Assembly: GCA_944323485.1 (NCBI GenBank)
Contig: CALUSR010000006.1
Location: 62,001-126,000, forward strand
Direction of reading: 5' to 3'
DNA from: Candidatus Gastranaerophilales bacterium
GTDB lineage: Bacteria > Cyanobacteriota > Vampirovibrionia > Gastranaerophilales > CAJFVJ01
DNA length: 64,000 nucleotides
Shown here: positions 36,196-47,067 of the stretch, piece after piece
Numbering within the stretch: the stretch's first letter is position 1
How the letters are laid out: each line of letters opens with the position of its first letter
Made by a program: the position numbers and the translations under genes
Notes under the pieces: model-generated
What the model saw: the letters and a program-made list of their open reading frames with translations, nothing else
What the model was told of the DNA's origin: nothing
The model's database searches: none

Positions 36196-36941
36196 GGATA
36201 ACGTGATGTTGCCTTCTCAAGCATATGAGCAAGCGCTTCGCTTCCTTCAAAGGGCTGTTTTTTCAACTTTTCAACCGCCGAAGCAACATCATAGTCAACA
36301 AATTTATGCACAATTTCATACTCTGATTTTTTCAAATCAGGATAATTGAATATAACATAACATGCCTTCGGCTCTTCGCTGAAAGGACGTCCGACGCTGC
36401 CAGCGTTAACTACGGTTTGATTTTCAAGCTGGTAGCCTGCAGGCATGTGAGTATGCCCGCAAAAAATCAAATCCTCATCAGCATCCTGAATTATTTCTTT
36501 TATTTTATCAACCGGCTGGTTCGGCAATATATCCTCATTATTCCTGCGCGGGGATCCATGAACAAACAAAACATCAATCTGACCGATTGTTTCAGTGTGA
36601 GCAAAAGGAAGCTCGCTCAAAAATTCTTTCTGGGACTCGTTCAACACATCCTGTGCATATACAAGAGCATTTGCCATAATTTTATTCGGAGGAGTATATT
36701 TTTCTCTGTCTGCGCCGACAGCTTTGACAATCATTTCATCAGTATTACCCTGAATAAAAGTAACATCTTCTTCTTCAGAAAGCTTTCTCAAAAAATCTAT
36801 GGTTTCTGATGGTTGAGGTCCGGCCATCGCCAAATCCCCGCATATAAAAATCCTGTCAGCTTTCTCTTTTTTGGCGTCCTCCAATACAGCCTTAAGCGCA
36901 TCGAGATTGCCATGAATATCAGATAAAACCGCTGCTTTCAT
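36192..36941 (-). CDS. metallophosphoesterase, YfcE/ApaH-like
   Basis: The 249-residue protein shows the calcineurin-like phosphoesterase motifs in order: SDIHGN near residue 7, ICGDLAMAGP, QGNTDE (in place of GNHD), VHGSP and FCGHTHMP, then VNAGSVGRP. These bind two metal ions. Members cleave phosphodiesters or nucleotides such as Ap4A or act as YfcE-type phosphodiesterases; the substrate is unknown. It follows a small Cys-rich gene by one base. Confidence 0.88.
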   Translation of the reverse strand: MKAAVLSDIHGNLDALKAVLEDAKKEKADRIFICGDLAMAGPQPSETIDFLRKLSEEEDVTFIQGNTDEMIVKAVGADREKYTPPNKIMANALVYAQDVLNESQKEFLSELPFAHTETIGQIDVLFVHGSPRRNNEDILPNQPVDKIKEIIQDADEDLIFCGHTHMPAGYQLENQTVVNAGSVGRPFSEEPKACYVIFNYPDLKKSEYEIVHKFVDYDVASAVEKLKKQPFEGSEALAHMLEKATSRYP

Positions 36942-36942
36942 A

Positions 36943-37119
36943 TTATCCCTTTTGTTGTTTCGATTTTATGTCTAACGCCGCATCATGTGCCAAGAGATAT
37001 ACTCCGCAAGTTTTATAAGGTTTCATATACCAAGCGCACTCTTCTTGCAGACACACCTGAGGATATGTCTGACCTGCGCTAATCAGCGGGCAAAACGGTA
37101 TTTCTTTTGTTGCAGCCAT
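36943..37119 (-). CDS. 58-residue Cys-rich protein
   Basis: A short frame from ATG 37119 encodes MAATKEIPFCPLISAGQTYP, QVCLQEECAWYMKPYKTCGV and a hydrophilic tail. The pattern CPLIS, C...ECAWY...C is a recurring small-protein signature that probably binds a metal or iron-sulfur cluster. It is first in a two-gene unit with the phosphoesterase. Function unknown. Confidence 0.8.
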   Translation of the reverse strand: MAATKEIPFCPLISAGQTYPQVCLQEECAWYMKPYKTCGVYLLAHDAALDIKSKQQKG

Positions 37120-37177
37120 TTTTTATTTCTCCATTACATTAAACAAACATAATTATACAAATTTTCTTTAATTATGG

Positions 37178-38947
37178 CTACATAGATTCTGGAGCGCTGA
37201 CCCCAATCAAGCCTAAAGCCGTTTTTAGAACCTGTTTCGTTGATATAACAAGAGATAAACGCGCCTTCATAACTTCCTTTTCAACATTCAGAACTCTTGC
37301 ACAGTTGTAAAAATGATGGAAAGAAGCAGCAAGCTCCAACAAATATCTGCATATCATATAAGGTGCCCTGAGCTTTGATGCTACAAGCACAACATCTTTG
37401 AAGTTTTCTATTTTCAAAATCAATTCTCTTGTCGCTGAAACAGCATCTTTATCAGAGTCATTCCACAAATTAGTCAAATCAACACTCTTTTCAAGATTAT
37501 CAATTTCTTCTTTTTCAAAGAATGCGCTCAATGTGGAATTATTCTCTACATCAACCCTCGGAGCACATGCATTTCTCAATATGCTCGATGAACGGGCATG
37601 AGCATACTGTGCATAATACACGGGATTTTCATCATTTGATGATTTGGCAAGGTCTATATCAAAATCAAGCGTAGTATCTATGTTTCTCATAATCATCCAG
37701 AAACGTGTAGCATCAACGCCAACCTCATTAATCAAATCTTCTAGAGTAAGCATCCTCGTACGTTTACCCATCCTTACCTGTTCGCCGTTTTCAACAAGAT
37801 TAACTAACTGCCCGAGCAAAACTTCCAACTTATCAGGGTCATCTCCAAGTGCCTCTATTGATGCTTTAACCCTTGCAACATAACCGTGGTGGTCTGCACC
37901 CCAGATATTTATCAGCTTGTCAAAACCTCTTTTGAGTTTGTCATAGTGATAAGCAATATCTGCAGTCAAATAGGTATTTGTACCATCATTTTTTTTGATT
38001 ACTCTATCCTGTGTATCCCCATAATCAGAAGATTTGAACCATACAGCCCCGTCTTTTTCATAGAGTTTGCCGGCTTCTTCAAGTTTTTTCACACATGCAT
38101 CAACATATCCGTTTTGATGGAGGTACAACTCGCTGAAATAGTTATCAAAATGAACTCTGAAATTCGCAAGCAAATCCTGTTGTTTTTTTAGCATCTGAGC
38201 TTTTGCATAAACAGCCATCTCTTTCATTATTTCATCCGAAGGATTGAGCACATCCTGACAGCTCTTTGCAAAATCTTCTGCTTTTTCTGAGTTCTCTTTC
38301 AAATAGTTTTGAGCTGTTTCTATCAGATAATCACCCGTGTAATAATTTTTCGACAACTCTTCATCAGCAGGGAAATCAGCAGGCTTGCCCATTTGCTGCA
38401 AAACTCTTATCCATAAAGATTTTGCAAGATTGTTTATCTGATTGCCTGCATCGTTGATATAAAACTCCTGATAAACATCATAAGAAGAAAACTTCAACAA
38501 ATTGGCAAGAGCACTTCCCATTGCAGCCCACCTGCCATGCCCGATATGCAAAGGACCTGTAGGATTAGCAGAAATATATTCAAGAATAATTTTTTGAGAT
38601 TTTCCTGACTCATTTGACCCGTACATATCTTTTTTTGTCAAAACTTCTTCTACGACGGAATTCAAGATTTTATTTGTCAGCTTAAAGTTAACAAATCCAG
38701 CCACTACATTAACATCGGCATCAGAAAAATCCATATTATCAGCAATAATCTGCGCTATCTGAGCGGGAGCTTTTCTTGCAAACTTTGCAAGCGGAGAAAC
38801 ATTTACCGCAAAATCGCCATATTCTACGTTTTTGGGAATTTCACATCTCAAAAGTTTCTGATAATCTTCCATCTCAGGCAGCTGCCCTGCTTGTACAGCT
38901 TTTATGACAGCTGATTCTATTTTATTCAAAATTAAATCTTTAAACAT
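37178..38947 (-). CDS. argS: arginyl-tRNA synthetase
   Basis: The 589-residue class I synthetase charges tRNA-Arg. The N-terminal Add-1 domain (1-110) is followed by the HIGH motif in ISANPTGPLHIGHGRWAA near residue 125. Further are TYLTADIAYHYDKLKRGFD, INIWGADHHGYVARVKA, the modified KMSK loop VRMGKRTRMLTLEDL, and the C-terminal anticodon-binding helices ending GLIGVSAPESM. Length and order are normal. Confidence 0.97.
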   Translation of the reverse strand: MFKDLILNKIESAVIKAVQAGQLPEMEDYQKLLRCEIPKNVEYGDFAVNVSPLAKFARKAPAQIAQIIADNMDFSDADVNVVAGFVNFKLTNKILNSVVEEVLTKKDMYGSNESGKSQKIILEYISANPTGPLHIGHGRWAAMGSALANLLKFSSYDVYQEFYINDAGNQINNLAKSLWIRVLQQMGKPADFPADEELSKNYYTGDYLIETAQNYLKENSEKAEDFAKSCQDVLNPSDEIMKEMAVYAKAQMLKKQQDLLANFRVHFDNYFSELYLHQNGYVDACVKKLEEAGKLYEKDGAVWFKSSDYGDTQDRVIKKNDGTNTYLTADIAYHYDKLKRGFDKLINIWGADHHGYVARVKASIEALGDDPDKLEVLLGQLVNLVENGEQVRMGKRTRMLTLEDLINEVGVDATRFWMIMRNIDTTLDFDIDLAKSSNDENPVYYAQYAHARSSSILRNACAPRVDVENNSTLSAFFEKEEIDNLEKSVDLTNLWNDSDKDAVSATRELILKIENFKDVVLVASKLRAPYMICRYLLELAASFHHFYNCARVLNVEKEVMKARLSLVISTKQVLKTALGLIGVSAPESM

Positions 38948-38994
38948 ATTCCTATCCTATTCGCTCTTTTGCGTAAAACAATTATAACAAAAAA

Positions 38995-40353
38995 TTATTC
39001 ATCCACTACTTCAATATAATCTTTCTCTATCATTTTGATATGTTCTCGAGAAATCTTCTCCCCAGGTACCAAAACAGCAATCCCAGGCGGATAAAACGTA
39101 ACGGTTTCCTTTGATATTAAACCTGCTGATTCTTCTTTTCTTACTTTCCTGCCTTTCGAAAAAAACGCTTTCCTCGGCGGCAGCTTCATCTCAGGAAGAA
39201 TATATTCATTAGAAGAAGCCTGATTCATTGATGAATAACTCTTTGATGATATGCTCTTGAGCGCACGATATAATCTTTCAAATTTATTTTTCTCAGTTCC
39301 GCTTCCGAAAATAAAAAGTACACCTTTTGAGTTACATAACTCATCTTCTATTCTGAATTTTTCAAATAATATATCGGAGAGTTCATAACCGCTTAGACCT
39401 CTCACGCTCACAAACAATTTTGTCACATCATCATTTTTTAATATTTCAATTCCATCAATAGATTCAAGCTTTTGTATCATAGAAAAAGATTCCTCTATAA
39501 CACAGTTGAATTTTTTCCTCCCTTTTGATGAACTCAAAAAAGATACGGCACCCTCTACGCTTGCAAGAATCGGGAAAGACGGGGAAGTTGTATTTACCAG
39601 ATTCAGTGCCTGCTGAATTTTCTCATCCTCAACCATAGAATGGTGAGAAACATGCAAAATAGCCCCCTGATTTAATGCTGATGCATTCTTATGCAGCGAC
39701 TGAATACTCACATCAGCCCCTTCTTCTATAGCGGTAAAAGGAAGCTCAGGAGAAAAGTTCCACAGTGCACCATGTGCCTCATCAACAATTAATACAACCC
39801 CATGCTCATGGCATAAATTGGCAATACCTGCAATGTCACTCTTCTTTCCTTCATAAGTCGGACTTGTTAAGATAAGAGCTTTTATATCTCCATGCTCTCT
39901 CAGTAAATCAGACACATCATCAGCCATCACACCTGAGAACAAATCCCACTTATCATCCTTTTCAGGCATAAACCACTCAGGAATTGCTCCGCTCAAAATA
40001 AGCCCCTGAATTACGCTTATATGAACATTTCTCGGAAGCAAAACCCTGTCGCCGTCTTTCAAAACAGCAAGCATTGACGCCACTATGCCTGATGTTGAAC
40101 CATTATATAGATAAAAACTTTTTTTTGCCCCGTAAATTTCAGCAGCCTGTTTCTGGGAGTCCCAAAATGCACCATGAGGATTCCTTATATTATCAAACCC
40201 GTCAATTTCAGAAAAATCGTTGCGAAAAACCTTACTGCCAAACAAACTCTTTGCAGGATTACAGATTATCTTTGATTGAACATGCACTGAGGTTGTAAAT
40301 AAAAACCTCTTGAGAGAATGATTAAATCTTTTTGCCAAATTTATAACTTTCAT
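38995..40353 (-). CDS. Orn/Lys/Arg decarboxylase-type PLP enzyme (copy 2)
   Basis: A second fold-type I PLP protein, paralogous to the one at 33479-34957: YLYNGSTSGIVASMLAVL, the PLP aspartate in LIVDEAHGALWNFSPELPF, the lysine in SIQSLHKNASALNQG, and CPPG-like YPPGIAVLVPGEKI near the end. The N-terminus is shorter and the HxPGHxxG motif of copy 1 is missing, so activity may differ. A frame 18 codons longer is open, but TATAAT at about 40360-40365 on the minus strand would place transcription start at ATG 40353, suggesting a leaderless message. It is divergent from ligA. Confidence 0.82.
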   Translation of the reverse strand: MKVINLAKRFNHSLKRFLFTTSVHVQSKIICNPAKSLFGSKVFRNDFSEIDGFDNIRNPHGAFWDSQKQAAEIYGAKKSFYLYNGSTSGIVASMLAVLKDGDRVLLPRNVHISVIQGLILSGAIPEWFMPEKDDKWDLFSGVMADDVSDLLREHGDIKALILTSPTYEGKKSDIAGIANLCHEHGVVLIVDEAHGALWNFSPELPFTAIEEGADVSIQSLHKNASALNQGAILHVSHHSMVEDEKIQQALNLVNTTSPSFPILASVEGAVSFLSSSKGRKKFNCVIEESFSMIQKLESIDGIEILKNDDVTKLFVSVRGLSGYELSDILFEKFRIEDELCNSKGVLFIFGSGTEKNKFERLYRALKSISSKSYSSMNQASSNEYILPEMKLPPRKAFFSKGRKVRKEESAGLISKETVTFYPPGIAVLVPGEKISREHIKMIEKDYIEVVDE

Positions 40354-40398
40354 ACTTAGATTATAGTAAAATATATTGAGAAACGCTAAATTTTCTAA

Positions 40399-42423
<2,025 letters not shown>

Positions 42424-42432
42424 GAGAGAAAT

Positions 42433-42792
42433 ATGAATAAGAAAGAAAAAGGTTTCAAAGTTGTTCAAATTTCAGGTCTAAAAGGACTCTTTTTGATATG
42501 TTTTGTCCTGTTTTGTTTATTCTGCGGATTTATTATATTCCCTGTATGGCTAATCATGCAGGTTTGGAACTACGGATTAACTGAGATTGTCTCGCTGCCA
42601 AAACTCAGCGCCCTGCAAGGGGCTCTAATCTGGAGTATTGTCTGTGTTCTTGCTGTTATGTCATGCAGAAACAGCTTTTCAATACAGGCATGTTCAGAAG
42701 ATATCATAGCCAAAGATTTGGAACTGAAAAATATTGTAAAAGACCAAATTGTAAATGACTATGAGTCTGAAAAAGAGGAAATACATAAATAA
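42433..42792 (+). CDS. unknown two-span membrane protein
   Basis: The 119-residue protein has two hydrophobic helices (about 19-45, LFLICFVLFCLFCGFIIFPV, and 66-82, GALIWSIVCVLAVMSC) and a charged cytosolic tail. I do not recognise a family. GGAGAG stands before the ATG. It sits between ligA (nine bases) and the SIMPL-domain gene (15 bases), so the three are likely cotranscribed. Confidence 0.75.
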   Translation: MNKKEKGFKVVQISGLKGLFLICFVLFCLFCGFIIFPVWLIMQVWNYGLTEIVSLPKLSALQGALIWSIVCVLAVMSCRNSFSIQACSEDIIAKDLELKNIVKDQIVNDYESEKEEIHK

Positions 42793-42807
42793 AGGAATGA
42801 ATGAAGT

Positions 42808-43551
42808 ATGAACAAAAAATTACCGGTCGTTTTATCGGCTTTTGTTTTGTTATCCGCACTCAGCGTAAGTTGTGCTTACGCAGCACCAGCTTGTCCTGAT
42901 AACAGAGGTGTTATTGTAACTGATGCAACAGAAACAGACTATGTTGACCCGGATCAGATGATACTGACAGTAAGCATAGAAACTCAAGCAAAAAATGCAA
43001 AAGAAGCAATGGACAAAAACACTGAAAAAGCATCTGCCGTGGTAAAAGCGCTAAAAGCAAAAGTAAATGAAAACGAAGTAAGTACATCAAATATCAGCGT
43101 ATACCCTGTATATAACTATAAAAATAAGGTAAACTCTCTTGAGTATTACAGAGCGCAAAATGAAATTACAGTAAAAACAAACAAAATTAATATCGGAGGG
43201 GAACTAATTTCTGCCGCTCTTGCTAATGGAGCAAACAGAGTAACAGGAATCAACTTTGCCCTAAAAGATAAAAGCCCTTATTGCAGTGCGTCTATGCAAA
43301 AATCAATTGAAACCGCAAAAGCAAAAGCTGACTTAATTGCAAAAACATTAGGAATACAAATTGCAGGCGTAAAAAGAGTTACATCAAACTGCAGCTCAAA
43401 TAACTATTCAGCTTACAACGGCGTGAGAATGCTCAAAGCCTCAGCAGCCTCTATGGATGCTGCAGGAGAAGCTTCCTCTGTCGAAGTTCCCGTTGAAATC
43501 AAAAAAATTCCGATGACTTCAACAACGTCAATCGAATTTTTTGTAAAATAG
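42808..43551 (+). CDS. exported SIMPL-domain (DUF541) protein
   Basis: The 247-residue protein has a signal peptide (LPVVLSAFVLLSALSVSCAYA) and a SIMPL/DUF541 domain: LTVSIETQAKNAKEAMDKNT, SNISVYPVYNYKN, and the late region TAKAKADLIAKTLGIQIAGV. These periplasmic or membrane-associated proteins form oligomers of unclear role. The sequence VSC at the signal end could also be a lipobox (LSVSC), so a lipoprotein is possible. It is followed by an intrinsic terminator. Confidence 0.85.
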   Translation: MNKKLPVVLSAFVLLSALSVSCAYAAPACPDNRGVIVTDATETDYVDPDQMILTVSIETQAKNAKEAMDKNTEKASAVVKALKAKVNENEVSTSNISVYPVYNYKNKVNSLEYYRAQNEITVKTNKINIGGELISAALANGANRVTGINFALKDKSPYCSASMQKSIETAKAKADLIAKTLGIQIAGVKRVTSNCSSNNYSAYNGVRMLKASAASMDAAGEASSVEVPVEIKKIPMTSTTSIEFFVK

Positions 43552-43573
43552 TGACACCTGAAAAACTAATTCA

Positions 43574-43612
43574 AACTCCCTGCCATAAAAATAACAGGGA
43601 GTTCTTTTATTA
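43574..43612 (+). terminator. terminator between the SIMPL gene and the sigma gene
   Basis: A 9-bp stem AACTCCCTG/CAGGGAGTT (loop of 12) followed on the plus strand by CTTTTATTATT. It ends the ligA-SIMPL operon; the minus-strand side has no U-tract. Confidence 0.7.
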
Positions 43613-43616
43613 TTAA

Positions 43617-44471
43617 TTATATATAACAACTCAGCAAATCATCTTTTAAACAAATATCTCTGAGCTTTCTGATTGCCCTAAGTTCGGTTTGTCTTATGCA
43701 CTCTTTTGTCACTCCATAAGAAATCCCTATTTCCTCAAGAGTGTTCTTCTTCGTATCATCCAGCCCGAAACGTCTTTTAATCACATCTTTTTCTCTCGTT
43801 TTCAACCTGTCAAGAACATTGCTCAAATCTTTTTTTAGCTCATCGAACTCAGCAAACTCACTTCCATAAGGATTTTTCGAAGCAAGAATATCCCCAAGAC
43901 AAACCTCCTTCCCGTCAGATGCCTCAAACTCAGAATTTAAAGACAACGATGAAGTAAAAGCATTCAAAAAACTCTCCATCTTTTTCGGAGGAATATTCAT
44001 CTTCTGAGCAACCTCTGAAAGCTTTACCTCATTGTGATACATCGCCTCCATCCGAGCCTTCAACCTTGAATACTTAGAAACCGTTTCCTGAACATACACA
44101 GGAATTTTTACACTGTAAGACTGCTCTGAAATTGCTTTAAATATCATCTGTTTTATCCACCATGTTGCATATGTGCTGAAACGATACCCCAGTTTGTAGT
44201 TAAATTTTTCAACGGCAATCATCAATCCCGTATTCCCCTCTTGAATAAGATCAAAAAAAGTTAAATTTGAATTTACTACATTTTTTTTTATAACACTGAC
44301 GACAAGCCTCAAATTCGATTGTATCAGCTGCTTTTTTGCCTTACTGTCGCCCTGTTTGATTTTCTTTGCAATCTCATACTCTTCTTTTGCACTCAAAAGA
44401 GGATACTTTGCAATCTGCCTCAAATACTTATCTACAGATTCATTGAATGATAAAAACACAGCATTAGTCAT
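43617..44471 (-). CDS. group 2 sigma-70 family RNA polymerase sigma factor
   Basis: The 284-residue protein has region 1.2 (ESVDKYLRQIAKYPLLSAKE), region 2 (FFDLIQEGNTGLMIAVEKFN followed by YKLGYRFSTYATWWIKQMIF), region 3, and region 4 with an HTH (TLEEIGISYGVTKECIRQTE). It lacks region 1.1. The layout is that of primary-like group 2 factors common in cyanobacteria, not FliA. ATG 44471 has AGGAG upstream, so a 13-codon longer frame is rejected. A promoter with TTGTTT and TATATA lies about 130 bases upstream. Confidence 0.9.
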   Translation of the reverse strand: MTNAVFLSFNESVDKYLRQIAKYPLLSAKEEYEIAKKIKQGDSKAKKQLIQSNLRLVVSVIKKNVVNSNLTFFDLIQEGNTGLMIAVEKFNYKLGYRFSTYATWWIKQMIFKAISEQSYSVKIPVYVQETVSKYSRLKARMEAMYHNEVKLSEVAQKMNIPPKKMESFLNAFTSSLSLNSEFEASDGKEVCLGDILASKNPYGSEFAEFDELKKDLSNVLDRLKTREKDVIKRRFGLDDTKKNTLEEIGISYGVTKECIRQTELRAIRKLRDICLKDDLLSCYI

Positions 44472-44601
44472 AATAACCACTCCTAAAAAACATACAAAAA
44501 CTAACCCCAAAATAGATTACACTACGGGATAAAAAGTAAAAAACACAACAAAAATAACCCTCTTGAAGAAACCTTCCTCAAGATAAATTTGATATACTTT
44601 A

Positions 44602-44630
44602 TATATATCATAGTATATACTAAAAAACAA
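44602..44630 (-). promoter_or_regulatory. candidate promoter of the sigma factor gene
   Basis: Minus strand: TTGTTT (44625-44630), 17 bases containing the palindrome TAGTATATACTA, then TATATA (44602-44607). The leader would be about 125 bases and includes an imperfect TCTTGA/TCAAGA hairpin near 44562-44584. Confidence 0.45.
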
Positions 44631-44698
44631 TCATGTTATTAAGAAATATTAAGCTAAATATAAAAAAAGCTCGCTAGCTTAATAATCCTTAATATTCT

Positions 44699-44735
44699 AA
44701 AAACAAAAGAGAAGCCCTGTATTCAAGGCTTCTCT
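44699..44735 (-). terminator. terminator of the SLH-domain gene
   Basis: Stem AGAGAAGCC/GGCTTCTCT (9 bp, extended by A-T pairs, loop of 10). The minus-strand tail is TTTTGTTTTTAG. Confidence 0.8.
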
Positions 44736-44753
44736 TTTTGGTATAAAACTAAA

Positions 44754-45893
44754 CTAGTCAATAACAGAACCGTTAGTCAAATCTATTTTCACCGCTTTAT
44801 TCAGCTGAACATACAGAGGAATACCTTCTTCCAGTGTAATTTTTTCGCCTTTGAAAATAGCTCTGAAAACTTTTTCATACCATTTTTTCTCTTTTGATGT
44901 ATCAATTACCCCTTTGAATACAGCCTGTTGTTCAAGACCTTTCGGAGTAATCGATTTTGTTTCAAGAACCAGAAGACCATTTCTTACGAAATATCTGCCG
45001 TATTTAACATCAAAAACTTCTCCTGATATCACGCTGTCTTTTTCGATTACAAGGTAGCCTTCTTTTGTTACGAGATTTTCTGGGACAACTGTTTTGAATG
45101 CATCAAACATTGTGTTTTTCTGACTGCTCAAAGTTTGAACAAGAACTACAGGAATTTTTGAACCTGCAGGAATTGTTGCAATTGTTCCGTTGACGATTAC
45201 ATCAGGAAGTTCTACACCTTTTGCTTCACGTGGTGTCAAGACTTCAGCAAGTTTTTTGTTCGGTCTTGATTGTACCCATTTTCTCATGTTGCAAAGGCTT
45301 GCAGCCATCTCAGCTCTTGTAATTTGTTTATCAGGTTCGAATTTGTTTTCAAAACCAGGAACTTTCACAACTATAGCCAGTGCATCAGCCTTAGCAGCAT
45401 TAATCACAAACCATTCCTGAATTGATGCATGGTCAACATAGCTTGCTTCAAGAATTTTCTTTGCTTCTGCAAGAGTCATCGGATCTGTATCCAAAGATGA
45501 CATAATCAAAGAAATAGCTTCAGCTTTCGTTACACTGCCTTCAGGATTGAAGGTTCCGTCAGGAAGACCTTTTACAAGGTCAAAGCTGAATGCTCTTTGA
45601 ATGTTATCATGAGCCCAATAATCACTCGGAACATCACTAAATTCAAACGTTTCTTTTGCTGTTGCGTTCTCCACATTTATAGCTTTCAAAGCCATTGTAG
45701 CGAACTCAGCTCTTGTTACAGGCTGGTCAGGTTTGAAATTTCCGTCCGGATATCCTGCAATAACCCCGTCATCAGCCAATGCCTGAATTTGAGGATAAGC
45801 CCAATAAGATTCCGATAAATCAACAAAATCTTTTGCAAATACACTGTTCATTGAGAACAACATAAGAGCAAAAATAAGTAATACCTTTTTCAT
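44754..45893 (-). CDS. exported protein with three SLH domains
   Basis: The 379-residue protein has a signal peptide (VLLIFALMLFSMNSVFA, cut before KDF) and three S-layer homology repeats: YWAYPQIQALADDGVIAGYP, YWAHDNIQRAFSFDLVKGLP, and FVINAAKADALAIVVKVPGF, each ending in an ITRAE/VTRAE-like motif. A C-terminal region of about 160 residues is not recognised. SLH domains bind secondary cell-wall polymer or peptidoglycan in cells that link the outer layer to the wall. It has a strong own promoter and a terminator. Confidence 0.9.
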   Translation of the reverse strand: MKKVLLIFALMLFSMNSVFAKDFVDLSESYWAYPQIQALADDGVIAGYPDGNFKPDQPVTRAEFATMALKAINVENATAKETFEFSDVPSDYWAHDNIQRAFSFDLVKGLPDGTFNPEGSVTKAEAISLIMSSLDTDPMTLAEAKKILEASYVDHASIQEWFVINAAKADALAIVVKVPGFENKFEPDKQITRAEMAASLCNMRKWVQSRPNKKLAEVLTPREAKGVELPDVIVNGTIATIPAGSKIPVVLVQTLSSQKNTMFDAFKTVVPENLVTKEGYLVIEKDSVISGEVFDVKYGRYFVRNGLLVLETKSITPKGLEQQAVFKGVIDTSKEKKWYEKVFRAIFKGEKITLEEGIPLYVQLNKAVKIDLTNGSVID

Positions 45894-45923
45894 ACTCCAC
45901 TCCTAGCTTTCTGGTACACTAAA

Positions 45924-45952
45924 ATTTTATCTTATTCACCCGAGTCTGTAAA
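45924..45952 (-). promoter_or_regulatory. sigma-70 promoter of the SLH-domain gene
   Basis: Minus strand: TTTACA (45947-45952), 17 bases, TAAAAT (45924-45929); both boxes match the consensus at five of six positions. The start AGGAGTGG precedes ATG 45893. Confidence 0.65.
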
Positions 45953-46119
45953 CTTTATTATTTTACAAATGAAACAAAAATTATTCATTCTACCAACACC
46001 GGCAAAAGATTTCGACAAATAATATTCGGTAAATTTTTTTTAACAAAACCGTTCCATTAGCTAAAGTTTTTCAACAAATTTCCGATGATAAAAACATAAT
46101 AAAAAAAGGGAATATACAT

Positions 46120-46245
46120 ATGAACTATACAAATTACTGGGTAGGAACCTACTGCTTTGATATCAAACTTGTTTTAACAATCATAAAAAAACATGTGGAT
46201 GAGCTGTTGGAGCAAATCGAAAAAACAGAAAAAATGCTTGGCTAA
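46120..46245 (+). CDS. 41-residue unknown protein
   Basis: ATG 46120, with AGGGA about nine bases upstream, opens MNYTNYWVGTYCFDIKLVLT and an amphipathic coiled end (HVDELLEQIEKTEKMLG). It is not recognised. It converges with the acetyltransferase-like gene, three bases apart. Coding potential is supported by the ribosome site only. Confidence 0.5.
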   Translation: MNYTNYWVGTYCFDIKLVLTIIKKHVDELLEQIEKTEKMLG

Positions 46246-46248
46246 ACT

Positions 46249-46944
46249 CTATCCGCCAACAAGCTCTTTTGCTTTTTCCTCAGATAAATACATAATCCCA
46301 TGCGATAAACTTGATGGAAGATTCTTTGACTTACTTCTCAAAAATTCTTCCATAGACTTGTTTGCGTCTTCATCTTCAAACCTGAATCCGCATTTGTAAT
46401 AAAAAGGAACGGGAGAAGCATATCCATTTGCCGCTGAAAGAATCAGTCTGCCTTTATAACCGTTTCTGATACTTTCTCTCACGGCAGATTTAATGAGTTC
46501 AGTACCAATACCTTTATATTTGCTGAGTTCATGTCCGTCATTATCTGAATATAGATAGTCAACATACATGGATTTCTTCGCAAATTTTCTGAAAAAATCA
46601 CTTGAATCAAAACATACACTCTCTGCCTGCTCCGGAGTTTGAATTATAATACCTCCAAGTTCCCCTTCATTTTTCACATATATTCCAAAAGAAACCAAAT
46701 CATCATGCTCATCCCTTGAAATATAAGCAGGAACTTTTTTGTCTGATTTTCTCAAAGATAACTCCGCCACCTCAAACACATCCTTCCCGTAAATTCTGGA
46801 AGAAACAAAATCATTATTATCAGAAGTTTTTACAAATGTATCTTTGTTCTCTCTTTTTCTTCTGAAAAAGCTTCCGAAAGATTGCTGCTGTACGCCTCTG
46901 TAATTTTTATTATATATATTTATATTTACGGGTAAAACTAACAT
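46249..46944 (-). CDS. GNAT-like acetyltransferase
   Basis: The 231-residue protein has a basic N-terminal stretch (QQQSFGSFFRRKRENKDTF) and a C-terminal GNAT fold with the acetyl-CoA loop YKGIGTELIKSAVRESIRNG and ANGYASPVPFYYKCGFRF. The substrate is unknown. A TTG start four codons earlier is possible, but ATG 46944 with GGA upstream is preferred. The QQSFG element near the start recalls the NVNFG element of the 18287-18862 protein. Confidence 0.75.
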   Translation of the reverse strand: MLVLPVNINIYNKNYRGVQQQSFGSFFRRKRENKDTFVKTSDNNDFVSSRIYGKDVFEVAELSLRKSDKKVPAYISRDEHDDLVSFGIYVKNEGELGGIIIQTPEQAESVCFDSSDFFRKFAKKSMYVDYLYSDNDGHELSKYKGIGTELIKSAVRESIRNGYKGRLILSAANGYASPVPFYYKCGFRFEDEDANKSMEEFLRSKSKNLPSSLSHGIMYLSEEKAKELVGG

Positions 46945-47067
46945 AGCTTTTTCCAATTTCCGCTACCAATAAATAAAAACCAAAATAATTTTTAGTTGCC
47001 ATCAGCTGTCAGGCAAAAAATTTTATGTAATAATAAAATCTGTAAGCTATAAACAGAGAATTTGTCT

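Noticed and set aside
43617-44471. Sigma factor as FliA (sigma-28)
   Set aside because: It has region 1.2 and a primary-like region 2, typical of group 2 factors; FliA lacks that pattern.
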